19,586 nt of DNA, from positions 1 to 19,586 of the forward strand of contig JALNWQ010000028.1 in the NCBI GenBank assembly GCA_023230855.1. Reading direction: 5' to 3'. Shown here in pieces: positions 1 to 8,161 of this stretch. The stretch's first letter is position 1; every line of letters starts with the position of its first letter. A program made the translations under genes and the position numbers. Source of the stretch: Solirubrobacteraceae bacterium. GTDB taxonomy: Bacteria; Actinomycetota; Thermoleophilia; Solirubrobacterales; Solirubrobacteraceae. The notes beneath the pieces were generated by a model. The model made no database searches, was not told where the DNA came from, and saw nothing but the letters and a program-made list of their open reading frames with translations.

Positions 1-868
1 CGCGCGTGACGCCGACAGACGTCATGCCTGCCGACGCACTCGCCGCCGTCCCCGACGTACTCGTCGCCGCCACCGGGTTCGGGGCCAAGTTCTCCAACAG
101 CCCGACGTCCCCGTCCGGGACCGACCACACCCGCACCTGACCCGGGTCCTCCACCAACTGCTCACGCTCCGACGGATCAGGCAACACCGCCCGGTCCGCC
201 ACCCACGACACGACCTCCCCATCCGTCGCGGTCCCGACCACATCCCCGATCGTCCGCCACAACATCCTGCCCGCCACAACCGGGCCGGTGTTCGCGCCCC
301 GCAACAGACCGCCCGCCCCCGTCAACGCCGTCAGATCACCCGGGACGAACGCCCTGGGCTTGCTCGTCAAGACCGACAACGCGGTCGAGTACGCGACCCC
401 GCGCGTGTCCGTCGGCACGGTGCCCGACGCACGGTCCGACACCGCGATCCGACGGCCGCGACGATGCGTCCCCGGCCGCCCCACCACGTATGCGTCGTCG
501 AGCGTGAGCGTCCAGTCCCCAGCCCACACCCCCATCTCGTTGTCAGCCAGCTCCCCCGACCCGACCATCAGCCAGACCGCCGACTCCGGGTCCCACCCGA
601 GCTCGAAGTACAAGCCGTGCTGCTTCCATGCCGGGTTCTCCATCAACTGCCGAACCTGCCGCCTGAGCCTGAGTCCCGCCGCACGATGATCGATCTCGTC
701 GTACGACCCCGCCACCGGCAGCACCAGACGCTGCGGACGCGGCCGCCGCTCCCCCGGCACCAACGCCGCACCGACAGTCGCGAGGGTGTCGCCCAACGCC
801 TCCGACATGTCCCCACGATGGGACCGGAACCTGAGCGGCCCCAACCGCACCGGATAGCTATCGCTCAC
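1..868 (-). CDS. Distal tail protein / tail-fibre-attachment-type minor tail protein, partial (runs off left edge)
   Basis: This frame is open from a GTG at 868 to the window edge (289 codons seen, C-terminus missing). It begins VSDSYPVRLGPLRF. I chose GTG 868 because an AGGAG at 880-876 lies 7 bases upstream; an in-frame GTG at 874 would sit almost on the ribosome site. The start is 2 bases past the tape-measure stop. Codons mostly end in G or C and the protein has a balanced composition (for example LYFELGWDPESAVWLMVGSGEL), unlike the Arg/Pro-rich shadow frames here. I recognise no catalytic motif. Position directly after the tape measure is where siphoviruses encode the distal tail protein, which forms the hub between tail tube and baseplate, so the function is inferred from position. 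The visible end is rich in Ala, Ser and Thr (near TSTSGTAASASAG), perhaps a linker to a further domain. A baseplate or minor tail protein of another class is possible. Confidence 0.8.
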   Translation of the reverse strand, partial: MSDSYPVRLGPLRFRSHRGDMSEALGDTLATVGAALVPGERRPRPQRLVLPVAGSYDEIDHRAAGLRLRRQVRQLMENPAWKQHGLYFELGWDPESAVWLMVGSGELADNEMGVWAGDWTLTLDDAYVVGRPGTHRRGRRIAVSDRASGTVPTDTRGVAYSTALSVLTSKPRAFVPGDLTALTGAGGLLRGANTGPVVAGRMLWRTIGDVVGTATDGEVVSWVADRAVLPDPSEREQLVEDPGQVRVWSVPDGDVGLLENLAPNPVAATSTSGTAASASAGMTSVGVTR

Positions 869-870
869 GC

Positions 871-3800
871 TCACGCTCCTGCCCCGTCAAGGATGAGATC
901 GGTGTACGCGCCACCGGCGAACTCGAACCCGAGCGACCCACCAAACGACCGCTGCGCCGTGTTCGACTTGATCTGCTCCTGCTCGTCCAACTGGGCCTGC
1001 AGCAACTCGTTCATCCGCTGCGCCAACCGCAGCTGCGCCTGCCGGTGCTGCTCCGAATCCTGGCCCCACGTCCGACGCTCCACATCGACCGCCGCACGAT
1101 CCGCGTCGATCGCCCGCTGGATCGCCGGGATCACCGTCGACCGAATGAACTGCGCCCGAGCAGCCCCACCCGTCTCCGCCGTCCCCGCAAGCTGCTGACG
1201 CAACGAGAAGCCCTGCTGCTCCAACTGCGCCATCGACAGCCCGAACTCCGCCGTCCCGACCACCTGCGCGGCCGCCAACGACGCGGCCTCCTTCATCTGC
1301 TGGTTGTAGTCCGCCTGCGCGTTCGTCGCGTCCGCGAGCGCCTGACGCGCACCCAGCATCGCCTGCCGCCACCCGTCGATATCCCCGGTGTCCCACGCCA
1401 CCGCCCCGGCACGATCCCACGCCGCCTTCGCAGCCATCGCCGCGTCACGATCCAACAACCGGCGTCCCGCGAGCTCACGCATCCCTGCCGGGGTGCCGGA
1501 GGTGCCGGTGACGCGCTGGACCGCCTCGATGATCGCCGTGTCCGCCGACACGAGATCCCGGTCGAACTGCGTCGCCGCCAACGCCTCCTGCGCCGCGGCA
1601 CGCAACTGCTGCCGCCACAGCTCCATGTGCTGCACCGCGAGATCGTCGATCTCGTCCGTCAGCTGCGCGATCTGAGACTTCAACTCGGTGACGTCCTGCG
1701 CACCGCCCTTCCCGGCCTTCCTCGCCAGCGTCAACGCCTCCTCAAGCCGCTGACGCTGCACCAGACGACCGGTGCGGACCACATCCACGGTGTCGGCCTG
1801 CATCGCGAGCCCAGCCGACGACGCGCTGTCGATGTTCGCGCGACGCATGTCCCGATCACGCTGCCCCATGTACCGGCCCAGGTCGCTGTCGATCCGGCCC
1901 GCGATCGCGACCCGCTCCCCGGCACGCCGTCCGAACTCGGCCATCACCATCGACCGGACCGACCGGGCACGACGGATCATCGCCTCCTCGCCCTTCGAGA
2001 TCGCCTTCCCGGCAGGAGACGACTTCGCGACGGTCTGCCGGATCGCCTTCCGGGTCGCGATCGACAACCGGGTCAACCGCTCCGCGGTCATCGTCTCCGC
2101 CGACGACAACTGCACCGCGAGGCGGTCCAGCGCGTCGGTCACGACCGAGTTGTCGCGCGTCCCGGCCCCGAACATCGACCGGAGCTGCCGGGCAACGACG
2201 GCCCGGCCGGACGCTCGGGCGGTCAGGTTCGCCGCCGACGCCCCGGTCCCCGGCCGCACCTTCCCGCCGGACCGAAACCGCTTCCCGATCACCCCGGCCG
2301 GGTTGACCGCCGACCCGTTCCGCCACGTCTCCAGATGCAGATGCGGGCCGGTCGAGCGGCCGGTGTTCCCGGAGCGGGCGATGACCTGGCCGCGGTTGAC
2401 CCGCTGGCCGGGCCGCGTGTTCACCCGCGACAGGTGCGCGTACAGCGACGACCATCCGCCGCCGTGGTCGACCCTGGTGTTCGTGCCCCACCCGTTCGGG
2501 TCATGGATGCCAGCCATCGCGATCCCGCCACGGATCGCCTTCACCGCGGTCCCGACCGGCACCGCGTAGTCAATCCCCTTGTGCATCCGACCGGACCGCA
2601 TCCCGAACCCCGACGACTGCGGACCACCGACGGGACGCAGCCACGTCGACCCGGCCCGCCCCGACGAGGTGCCCTTCGAGCGCGACGCGGTCGGCACCTT
2701 CGTCGGCGCGCCGCTCATCATCGTCGCCGGGTTCCCCGTCTCCGACGCCAGATGCAGATGCGGCACCCCGTTGCCCGCACCGGACACGCCGATCCGCTGC
2801 CCGGCACGGACCCGCTGCCCCTTCCGCACGAACCGCTGCTTCATGTGCTGGAAGAACCACTGCTTGCCCGGCGCGGACGCCGGACGCAGGTACGCGGTCA
2901 GCCCGTCGCTGCGGCCACCACCACCAGACCACGACCCGCGCGCGTCAACGATCGTGCCGTTCGCAACAGCGCGGACGATCGCGCCGACCGGGGCCTCGAT
3001 GTCCACCGCGTTGGACGACATCCAGTTGTTGTACGGCGGCTTCCCGTTGTGGGTGCCGACGCCGGGGCCACCACCGTGCTTGTACCGACGCGAGAACGGA
3101 TAGACCAGGCCCTTGAACGACGCCGACGCGGTCCCCGACCCCGCCGACGAACCACCACCCGACGACCGGGCCTCCCGCTCCAGATTCACCCGGGCCGCAG
3201 CATTCACCGCAGGCATGAACCCGTCGATGTCCCGCAACGACCGCGCCCCCGTCTGCCCGGCCGCGAACCCCTGCGAGAACGCGTCCGGCACGTTCGGCTG
3301 CAGAAACGACCGCATCTCCCGCGCCGCGTTCCGGGCCGTCCGGCCCGTCAGGTCATCAGTGACCCGCGAACCCGACTCGCTCACCGCATCCGTCGCGCTC
3401 GACCTGGCCGACGACGACGCCGCGGACGCCGACGCCGGCGTCGCGGACCCCCACGCCTTCCGGGCCGTGTCCATCCACTTCGTGTACGCCCCCGTCTTGT
3501 AGACCGTCCACGGCCCCCAGTTCTTCCCGCCACCGGACACGCGGTGCATCGCCTTCGCGTTCGTGACGGGGTCCCACAGGTTCCACTTCCGTGCCCAGCC
3601 GTGCGCGTCCAGGTTGATCTGCCACAGGCCGCGGGAGTCCTCCCCACGGGTCGCGTGCGCGCGCGGGTTGTACGTCGACTCCCCTCCGGCGATCGCGGTG
3701 GCGAGGATGCCCGCGTTGCCCTTCAGGCCGACCTTCTTAGCTGCGCCCGCCGCGACCTTCGCCTTGCTGACGATGCCGCCCGAGTTGAAGTGCGGCATCT

Positions 3801-6800
3801 GCTCCGAGAGCGCCCGCGCCCGCGACGCACCCGACGCAAGCAGCTCTTGGCCGTGCCCGGTGTAGATCTCGGTGCCGGGGGCGAGCATCATCGGGACTGT
3901 GTCCGCGGCGACCGGACGGCCCGGCACACCGAACCACTGGCCGCCCGGGGTGCGCCCGATCTCGCCGGGGGACAGCATCGACGGGACCATCCCGCCCGTC
4001 GCGAACCTGACCCTGCCTCCACGACGCATCTCGCCGTCGAGGGTGCGATCGATGAGCGAGTTCATGCTCGTCACCGCCGACGTCAACGTGCTGACCGCCG
4101 CGGCCTCGACGCCGGCCTTCTTCAGCGCCGACGACAGCAGATCGACACCGATCTTCCACGTGTCGGTCCGCGCCTTCGCGGTCGAGAACGCCTCGCCGAG
4201 ACGCTGCACCTCACGCCGGTACGCCTCGGTCTGCGCCGCGGCGTCCCCGCCGGCCTTGCGGACCGTGTCCGCAGCTGCCTTCCCCGCTGCTCCCCATTCG
4301 CGCGCCTCCTTGCGAGACGCGCCGTACATCTTCGCCATCTCACCGAACGACTGGCGGTAGGTCGCGCGGACCTTGTCCAGGTCCCGCTTCGCGGCTTCCC
4401 GGATCTCCTTAGTCGGCCCGTTCTTCGCGAGATCGATCAGCGCAAGCATCTGCTGCCGCATCGTCGCGACCGCACCCGGCACGGTCCGCACGGCGGTACG
4501 CGGCAGGTCGCTGATTGTGTCCTTCCACTTCGTCGTGATCTGGCCCGCCAGGCGGTTGACGTCCTCGGCGATCTTCGGGTTGGAGAGCTCGCGCGCCACC
4601 TGCGCCGCGGTGGCCTTCGACTTGCCGACCAGCGACGTGGCCAGACCGTCGTACTGCCGGTCAAGCTGACGGATCAACCTCTCGACGGTGCCCTTCGGGG
4701 CGCTGCCAGCGGCCTCCATCCCCTTCGCCATCGCGATCATCTTGCGGGCACCCTGCTGCTGCGCGGTGCGGTCGGCACTGCCGAGCAGCGCATCGAACTG
4801 CCGCAACAGGCCGCGAGCGTTCGCGAACTGCGTCTCGTTCAGGCCCTTGACGAACGCCGTCCCTGCCTGCTTCCCGGCGTTCTTGAACGCGTTCGAGTGA
4901 TCGACGCCCTTCAGCAACGCCGCGGGGTCGAACCCGGCGGCCTTCGCAGCGCGCTCCGCCGCCTCCTGCATCCCGGCGCCGCGCTCTCGCATCGCGCGCG
5001 ACGGCGAGTTCGCGGGGTCCTGCAGGCTCTGCGCCTCCTGGAGCTTCCGGGCGATCCGCTGGCCCTCCCGCAGACGCGCCGCCGCGCCGCCGCCGGCGCT
5101 GGCGACGTCCTTCGACATCCCGGCGATGTACGCCTCGTCGACGGACGCCTTCATCTTCTCCCCGAGCCGCGCGGTCGCTCGCTTCAGGCGCTCGTTCTCC
5201 TTCCCGCCGAGCGCGCCGATGAGTGCGGTCACGCCGCCACCGATCAGCGCCCCGGTGGCCATCCCGATCGGTCCGGCGAACGACCCGGCCATCCCGCCAG
5301 CCGCCGCACCAGCAAGCGGGTTCCCGCCCGACAGCGCGACCCCCGCAACCCCGGCGGCCGCGCCGATCCCGACACGCCCCTTCGTCGACCCGAGCACCTT
5401 CCCGACGCGGCCGAGCAGCCCGCCGCCCGCAGCCGCACCACCCGCACCGGCACCGACGGCGGCAGTCGCTGCCGCGGCGGCCTGCGACGACGTGCGCAAC
5501 CGGCCCATCAACCCGATCAGCTGCGTAACCCCGGTCAGCGCCCCAACGAACCGGATCGCCTTCACGGCCGCGCCGACCGCCACGAACCCGGCGGCGAGCT
5601 TCAATACCTCCGGGTTCGCCGCACCGAGCTTCACGACCGCGGACACGACCGTCGACAGCACCTCGGACGTGACCCGTGCCGCGTCGCCGATCGCCTGGAT
5701 CGCACGCTGCCCCTGCTCCGACCTGGCGAACCGTGCGATCGCGTCCGCCGCCTCGTTCAGCTTCACCAACAGCTTGTCGCCGACGGTGACGGACAGGTGC
5801 TGCATCGTCGCCTGGAACTTCTCCCACGGCGTCCGCATCGTCTCCGCCTGCTTCGCAGCGGACCCCGCCCGGAACAGGTCGCGCTCCAACTGGCGAGTCT
5901 CCTGCGACGTGGTGCCCATCATCGCCGCGAGCGTGCGGAACCCGTCGGTACCCGCGATCGTCTGCAGCGTCGCGGTCTGCTGCTGCTTCGACAGCTTCCC
6001 CAACCGCTGGCGCAGCATCTCACCGATCTCCGCGACACCGCGCATGTTGCCCTCGGCATCGAAGAACGACAGGCTGTACTTCGACATCGCCTCCTCGGCC
6101 TGCTTCGTCGGCCGCGCCAACTGCAAGAAGGCGGTCTTCATCGACGTGCCCGCATCGCTGCCCTTCACGCCGATGTTCGCAAGCTGGGTGAGCGTCAGGA
6201 CCGTGTCCTGGAACGACACCCCGGCGAGCTTCGCCGCCGACCCGCCCTGCGAGATCGCCTGCGCGAAATGGCTGACGTCGGCGGTGGTGAGGTTCGCGGC
6301 GTTCGCGAACGCATCAGCGATCCGGGTCGTGTCCCTCGCGGCGATCCCGAACGAGTTCATCGCGTCCGACGCCGCCGTCGCCGCCTCCGCCGTCCCCATC
6401 GACCCGGCCCGCGCCAGCAACAGCACGCCCTCCAGCGCCGGACCGATCTGCTTCGCGGACAGACCGGCCTTCGTGAGCTCGACCATCGCCTCCGCCGACG
6501 CCGCGGCACCCGACGCGGTGTCCAACCCGGTCTGCTTCGCGATCTTCGACAGCTGCTGCAGCTCGCGTCCGGTCGCGCCGGACACCGCGGACACCTCGCG
6601 CATCGACGCGTCGAACCGGTGCGCCGACCGGACCGCCGCACCGAGCCCACCGATCCCCGCGAACGCGGCGGCGGACTTCGCGTACCCGATCAGCGCGGAC
6701 TGGGACACCTTCTGGCGTGCGGCGGCGGTCGCCATCGCCTGCGACGACTTGCCGACCGCGACCTCCATCTGCCGGTTCGCGTGCACGACATCCGCGGCCG

Positions 6801-7266
6801 CCCGGCGCTCCGCCGCCGCGGCCTTCGTGACCGCCTGCTCCGCACGCCGGGACGCGGTCACGCGCTGCGCAGCGGTGCGCTCCGCCTGCGTCGCCGCCCG
6901 CGCGTCGTCGGCGGCAGCCTTCCGGCGCGCGGTCGCGATCTTCGCGGCGTCCGTCGCCGCCTGCCTGGCCTCCCGGGTGCGGGCCTGCGCCGCACGCTGC
7001 GACGCCTGAATCTCCGCCTGGGCCGCCTTCGCCGCCTCGGCAGCCGACCGCTGCGCAGCCCGCGACTTCTCCGTCGCTGCCTTGGTCGCGTCCGCCGCAG
7101 ACTTCCGCGCCTCGGCCGCGGACCGGCGCGACGCCGCCGTCTGCTCTTGGGCCGCCTTCTGCGCCGCCAACGAGGCCTGCTTCAGCGCCTTGCTGTACGC
7201 GGCCTCGCCCTCGGCCGCGAACCGCAGACCGAACGTTGCCGTGAACCTCGCTCCACCCGCAGCCAT
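871..7266 (-). CDS. Tape measure protein with lysozyme-like and two M23 peptidase domains
   Basis: This 2131-residue protein sets tail length and occupies the tail lumen. Residues 1-200 are an Ala/Arg/Lys-rich coiled coil. About 205-520 resemble the TP901-type tape-measure core (DASMREVSAVSG, then a long helical stretch). About 600-690 are Gly/Ala-rich and hydrophobic, possibly membrane-penetrating. About 1180-1270 look like a lysozyme/transglycosylase domain (GGESTYNPRA with candidate catalytic Glu1196, then SRGLWQIN). About 1390-1510 and 1540-1655 are two M23 (LytM-like) metallopeptidase domains, each ending in an HLHL zinc motif (His1503/1505 and His1642/1644). The second has the classical HKGID (His1562, Asp1566) and YAH (His1611). 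The rest, to 2131, is helical. The ATG follows a purine-rich GAGGGTGG and lies just after the chaperone extension. By the usual 0.15 nm per residue the tail would be roughly 300 nm, less if the enzyme domains fold compactly. Identity is very sure; enzyme activity is inferred. Confidence 0.96.
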   Translation of the reverse strand: MAAGGARFTATFGLRFAAEGEAAYSKALKQASLAAQKAAQEQTAASRRSAAEARKSAADATKAATEKSRAAQRSAAEAAKAAQAEIQASQRAAQARTREARQAATDAAKIATARRKAAADDARAATQAERTAAQRVTASRRAEQAVTKAAAAERRAAADVVHANRQMEVAVGKSSQAMATAAARQKVSQSALIGYAKSAAAFAGIGGLGAAVRSAHRFDASMREVSAVSGATGRELQQLSKIAKQTGLDTASGAAASAEAMVELTKAGLSAKQIGPALEGVLLLARAGSMGTAEAATAASDAMNSFGIAARDTTRIADAFANAANLTTADVSHFAQAISQGGSAAKLAGVSFQDTVLTLTQLANIGVKGSDAGTSMKTAFLQLARPTKQAEEAMSKYSLSFFDAEGNMRGVAEIGEMLRQRLGKLSKQQQTATLQTIAGTDGFRTLAAMMGTTSQETRQLERDLFRAGSAAKQAETMRTPWEKFQATMQHLSVTVGDKLLVKLNEAADAIARFARSEQGQRAIQAIGDAARVTSEVLSTVVSAVVKLGAANPEVLKLAAGFVAVGAAVKAIRFVGALTGVTQLIGLMGRLRTSSQAAAAATAAVGAGAGGAAAGGGLLGRVGKVLGSTKGRVGIGAAAGVAGVALSGGNPLAGAAAGGMAGSFAGPIGMATGALIGGGVTALIGALGGKENERLKRATARLGEKMKASVDEAYIAGMSKDVASAGGGAAARLREGQRIARKLQEAQSLQDPANSPSRAMRERGAGMQEAAERAAKAAGFDPAALLKGVDHSNAFKNAGKQAGTAFVKGLNETQFANARGLLRQFDALLGSADRTAQQQGARKMIAMAKGMEAAGSAPKGTVERLIRQLDRQYDGLATSLVGKSKATAAQVARELSNPKIAEDVNRLAGQITTKWKDTISDLPRTAVRTVPGAVATMRQQMLALIDLAKNGPTKEIREAAKRDLDKVRATYRQSFGEMAKMYGASRKEAREWGAAGKAAADTVRKAGGDAAAQTEAYRREVQRLGEAFSTAKARTDTWKIGVDLLSSALKKAGVEAAAVSTLTSAVTSMNSLIDRTLDGEMRRGGRVRFATGGMVPSMLSPGEIGRTPGGQWFGVPGRPVAADTVPMMLAPGTEIYTGHGQELLASGASRARALSEQMPHFNSGGIVSKAKVAAGAAKKVGLKGNAGILATAIAGGESTYNPRAHATRGEDSRGLWQINLDAHGWARKWNLWDPVTNAKAMHRVSGGGKNWGPWTVYKTGAYTKWMDTARKAWGSATPASASAASSSARSSATDAVSESGSRVTDDLTGRTARNAAREMRSFLQPNVPDAFSQGFAAGQTGARSLRDIDGFMPAVNAAARVNLEREARSSGGGSSAGSGTASASFKGLVYPFSRRYKHGGGPGVGTHNGKPPYNNWMSSNAVDIEAPVGAIVRAVANGTIVDARGSWSGGGGRSDGLTAYLRPASAPGKQWFFQHMKQRFVRKGQRVRAGQRIGVSGAGNGVPHLHLASETGNPATMMSGAPTKVPTASRSKGTSSGRAGSTWLRPVGGPQSSGFGMRSGRMHKGIDYAVPVGTAVKAIRGGIAMAGIHDPNGWGTNTRVDHGGGWSSLYAHLSRVNTRPGQRVNRGQVIARSGNTGRSTGPHLHLETWRNGSAVNPAGVIGKRFRSGGKVRPGTGASAANLTARASGRAVVARQLRSMFGAGTRDNSVVTDALDRLAVQLSSAETMTAERLTRLSIATRKAIRQTVAKSSPAGKAISKGEEAMIRRARSVRSMVMAEFGRRAGERVAIAGRIDSDLGRYMGQRDRDMRRANIDSASSAGLAMQADTVDVVRTGRLVQRQRLEEALTLARKAGKGGAQDVTELKSQIAQLTDEIDDLAVQHMELWRQQLRAAAQEALAATQFDRDLVSADTAIIEAVQRVTGTSGTPAGMRELAGRRLLDRDAAMAAKAAWDRAGAVAWDTGDIDGWRQAMLGARQALADATNAQADYNQQMKEAASLAAAQVVGTAEFGLSMAQLEQQGFSLRQQLAGTAETGGAARAQFIRSTVIPAIQRAIDADRAAVDVERRTWGQDSEQHRQAQLRLAQRMNELLQAQLDEQEQIKSNTAQRSFGGSLGFEFAGGAYTDLILDGAGA

Positions 7267-7282
7267 CAGACCACCACCCTCG

Positions 7283-7902
7283 TCACAGCACCGGTCGCGA
7301 GCGGACCGCGCCCTCGATCGCGACCAGGCGCTTCGCGACGATCTCCAGCACCGTCCCGATCAGCTCCTGGTTCCCCGACTGGTCCTCCCGTCGCCGCTCG
7401 ATCACCCGCTCCGACAACGCGTCCGCCAACCCCGGCGACATCACCCGGTACTCGTCCAGCGACACCCCGGCGGACAGCAACAGCAACAGCTGATCCAGGG
7501 ACCCGGGGTCCCCTACGTAGGGTCCGGCTCGTCATCCCCACCGGACAGGAACTCGATCAGCGGTCCCGTGTCCTGCGGCGCGAGGTGATCCGCCAGCCAG
7601 ATCGCGTTGACCTCGCCACCCTCGTCGTCGACGAGCATCGAGGCGACCATCTCGTACATGACCTCCTCCGACTCCCGGTCGATGGCCTCGGCCCGCTCGC
7701 GGTCCTTCGCCGACGTCGCGTCCTCCAGCTTCGCGGCCTCGACGCCCAGCTCCTCCTGCCGCCGGGACAGCTGCCGCATCCGGGCCCTGAGCGCCGTCGA
7801 CTGCGGCGTCGGACGGAACTCGCGTCCGCCGATCGTGACGACCGAGTCCTCACGCTTCTGCCGGCGCGCGTCAGCGTTGAACGCGCGGGTCTTCGTAGCC
7901 AT
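7283..7902 (-). CDS. Tail assembly chaperone, long form made by predicted -1 frameshift (gpGT-like)
   Basis: Joining the 129-codon short-form frame to the next open frame by a -1 slip at 7525-7519 gives a protein of about 206 residues (128 from the first frame, 78 from the second). The second frame (7519-7283) has no ATG at its beginning; its first possible start is TTG at 7486, in the middle of a run of leucines. It reads as a real protein (LDEYRVMSPGLADALSERVIERR) and ends 16 bases before the tape-measure start. Siphoviruses commonly express two such chaperones in this position, the longer being a frameshift product in a fixed minority amount (lambda gpG/gpGT). They bind the tape measure and recruit tail tube protein, and they are absent from the virion. 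Seen: the two frames, their -1 relation, a slip site and a hairpin. Inferred: that the fusion is made. Confidence 0.85.
7498..7525 (-). promoter_or_regulatory. Programmed -1 frameshift signal (slippery heptamer plus hairpin)
   Basis: On the minus strand the heptamer G-GAC-CCT (7525-7519) is in phase with the short-form frame. A -1 slip gives GGA-CCC, so the tRNA-Pro keeps full pairing and the P-site tRNA mismatches only at the wobble base. Six bases later a 6-bp perfect stem GGGACC/GGTCCC (7512-7507 with 7503-7498) closes a 3-base loop, extendable by one G-U pair. The -1 frame has a TGA at 7534-7532, so any productive slip must occur between there and the TAG at 7515-7513. The heptamer falls in that 17-base window. 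The heptamer is not one of the strongest classical types. Confidence 0.75.
7513..7902 (-). CDS. Tail assembly chaperone, short form (gpG-like)
   Basis: The 129-residue product is acidic towards its C-terminus (FLSGGDDEPDPT) with a charged helical middle (about residues 38-85: RMRQLSRRQEELGVEAAKLEDA). The ATG at 7902 has an AGGAGG six bases upstream, one of the best ribosome sites in the window, and it lies inside the end of the preceding gene (32-bp overlap). Location between tail tube and tape measure, size, and the overlapping downstream frame identify it as the first of the two tail-assembly chaperones. Sequence alone would not identify it, since these proteins diverge strongly between phages. 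Its TAG stop at 7515-7513 lies between the slip site and the predicted hairpin. Confidence 0.88.
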   Translation of the reverse strand: MATKTRAFNADARRQKREDSVVTIGGREFRPTPQSTALRARMRQLSRRQEELGVEAAKLEDATSAKDRERAEAIDRESEEVMYEMVASMLVDDEGGEVNAIWLADHLAPQDTGPLIEFLSGGDDEPDPT

Positions 7903-8161
7903 CAGTGTCCTCCTGTGCCCTGTCGCGGGCTGTGGTGGTTGGGATCACGAGCACGTCCACCTGGCCGTGCTCACGTAGCGCCTGCTCGATCCGTGCCGCC
8001 GCGATGAACGCGTCCGCGCGGTGCGTGCAGGTCATCTGGTCCACGACGTTGGCCGTGGACCGCTCGGCCGCCTCAGCGGCCTGGGCGAGCGCGACGGCGG
8101 CCTCACGCGCGAGCTTCTGCCCACGCCTGACCAACCGTCGCTGCTCGCCCGTCACGCTCAT
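7871..8161 (-). CDS. Small unknown protein between tail tube and chaperone genes
   Basis: A 96-residue product that I do not recognise. Residues 7-36 are a basic, Ala-rich amphipathic helix (RRLVRRGQKLAREAAVALAQ) and residues 46-66 look helical too, ending in a short beta-like VDVLVIPTT. The ATG at 8161 shares an ATGA with the stop of the tail tube gene, which fixes the start and suggests translational coupling. Its last 32 bases overlap the start of the chaperone gene, whose strong ribosome site is inside this gene. Tail tube and chaperone genes are usually adjacent or separated by one small gene, so a helper role in tail assembly is possible but only inferred from position. Alternatives are an extra chaperone or a minor tail-tube partner. 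Confidence 0.8.
   Translation of the reverse strand: MSVTGEQRRLVRRGQKLAREAAVALAQAAEAAERSTANVVDQMTCTHRADAFIAAARIEQALREHGQVDVLVIPTTTARDRAQEDTDGYEDPRVQR

Noticed and set aside
2335..2760. Repeated CAGATGCAGATGCGG-like sequence at 2332-2347 and 2749-2763 as a mobile or regulatory repeat
   Set aside because: Each copy encodes the HLHL zinc motif of one of the two M23 domains, so the similarity is explained by protein homology.
5126..7009. A 627-codon plus-strand frame rich in Ala, Ser and Pro
   Set aside because: It is antisense to the tape-measure coiled coil; its Ala/Ser composition mirrors the complement of the repeated Ala/Arg codons. No start context or domain.
7498..7512. GGGACC/GGTCCC hairpin as a rho-independent terminator
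   Set aside because: No T-run follows on either strand, and it lies at a junction between co-expressed tail genes. Its spacing from the slip heptamer fits a frameshift stimulator better.
1045..8007. A 2320-codon open frame on the plus strand opposite the tape measure
   Set aside because: Its product is almost entirely Arg, Pro, Leu and Gly, as expected for the antisense of a very GC-rich gene. It spans several unrelated minus-strand genes with clear family motifs. Long antisense frames are common at this GC content.
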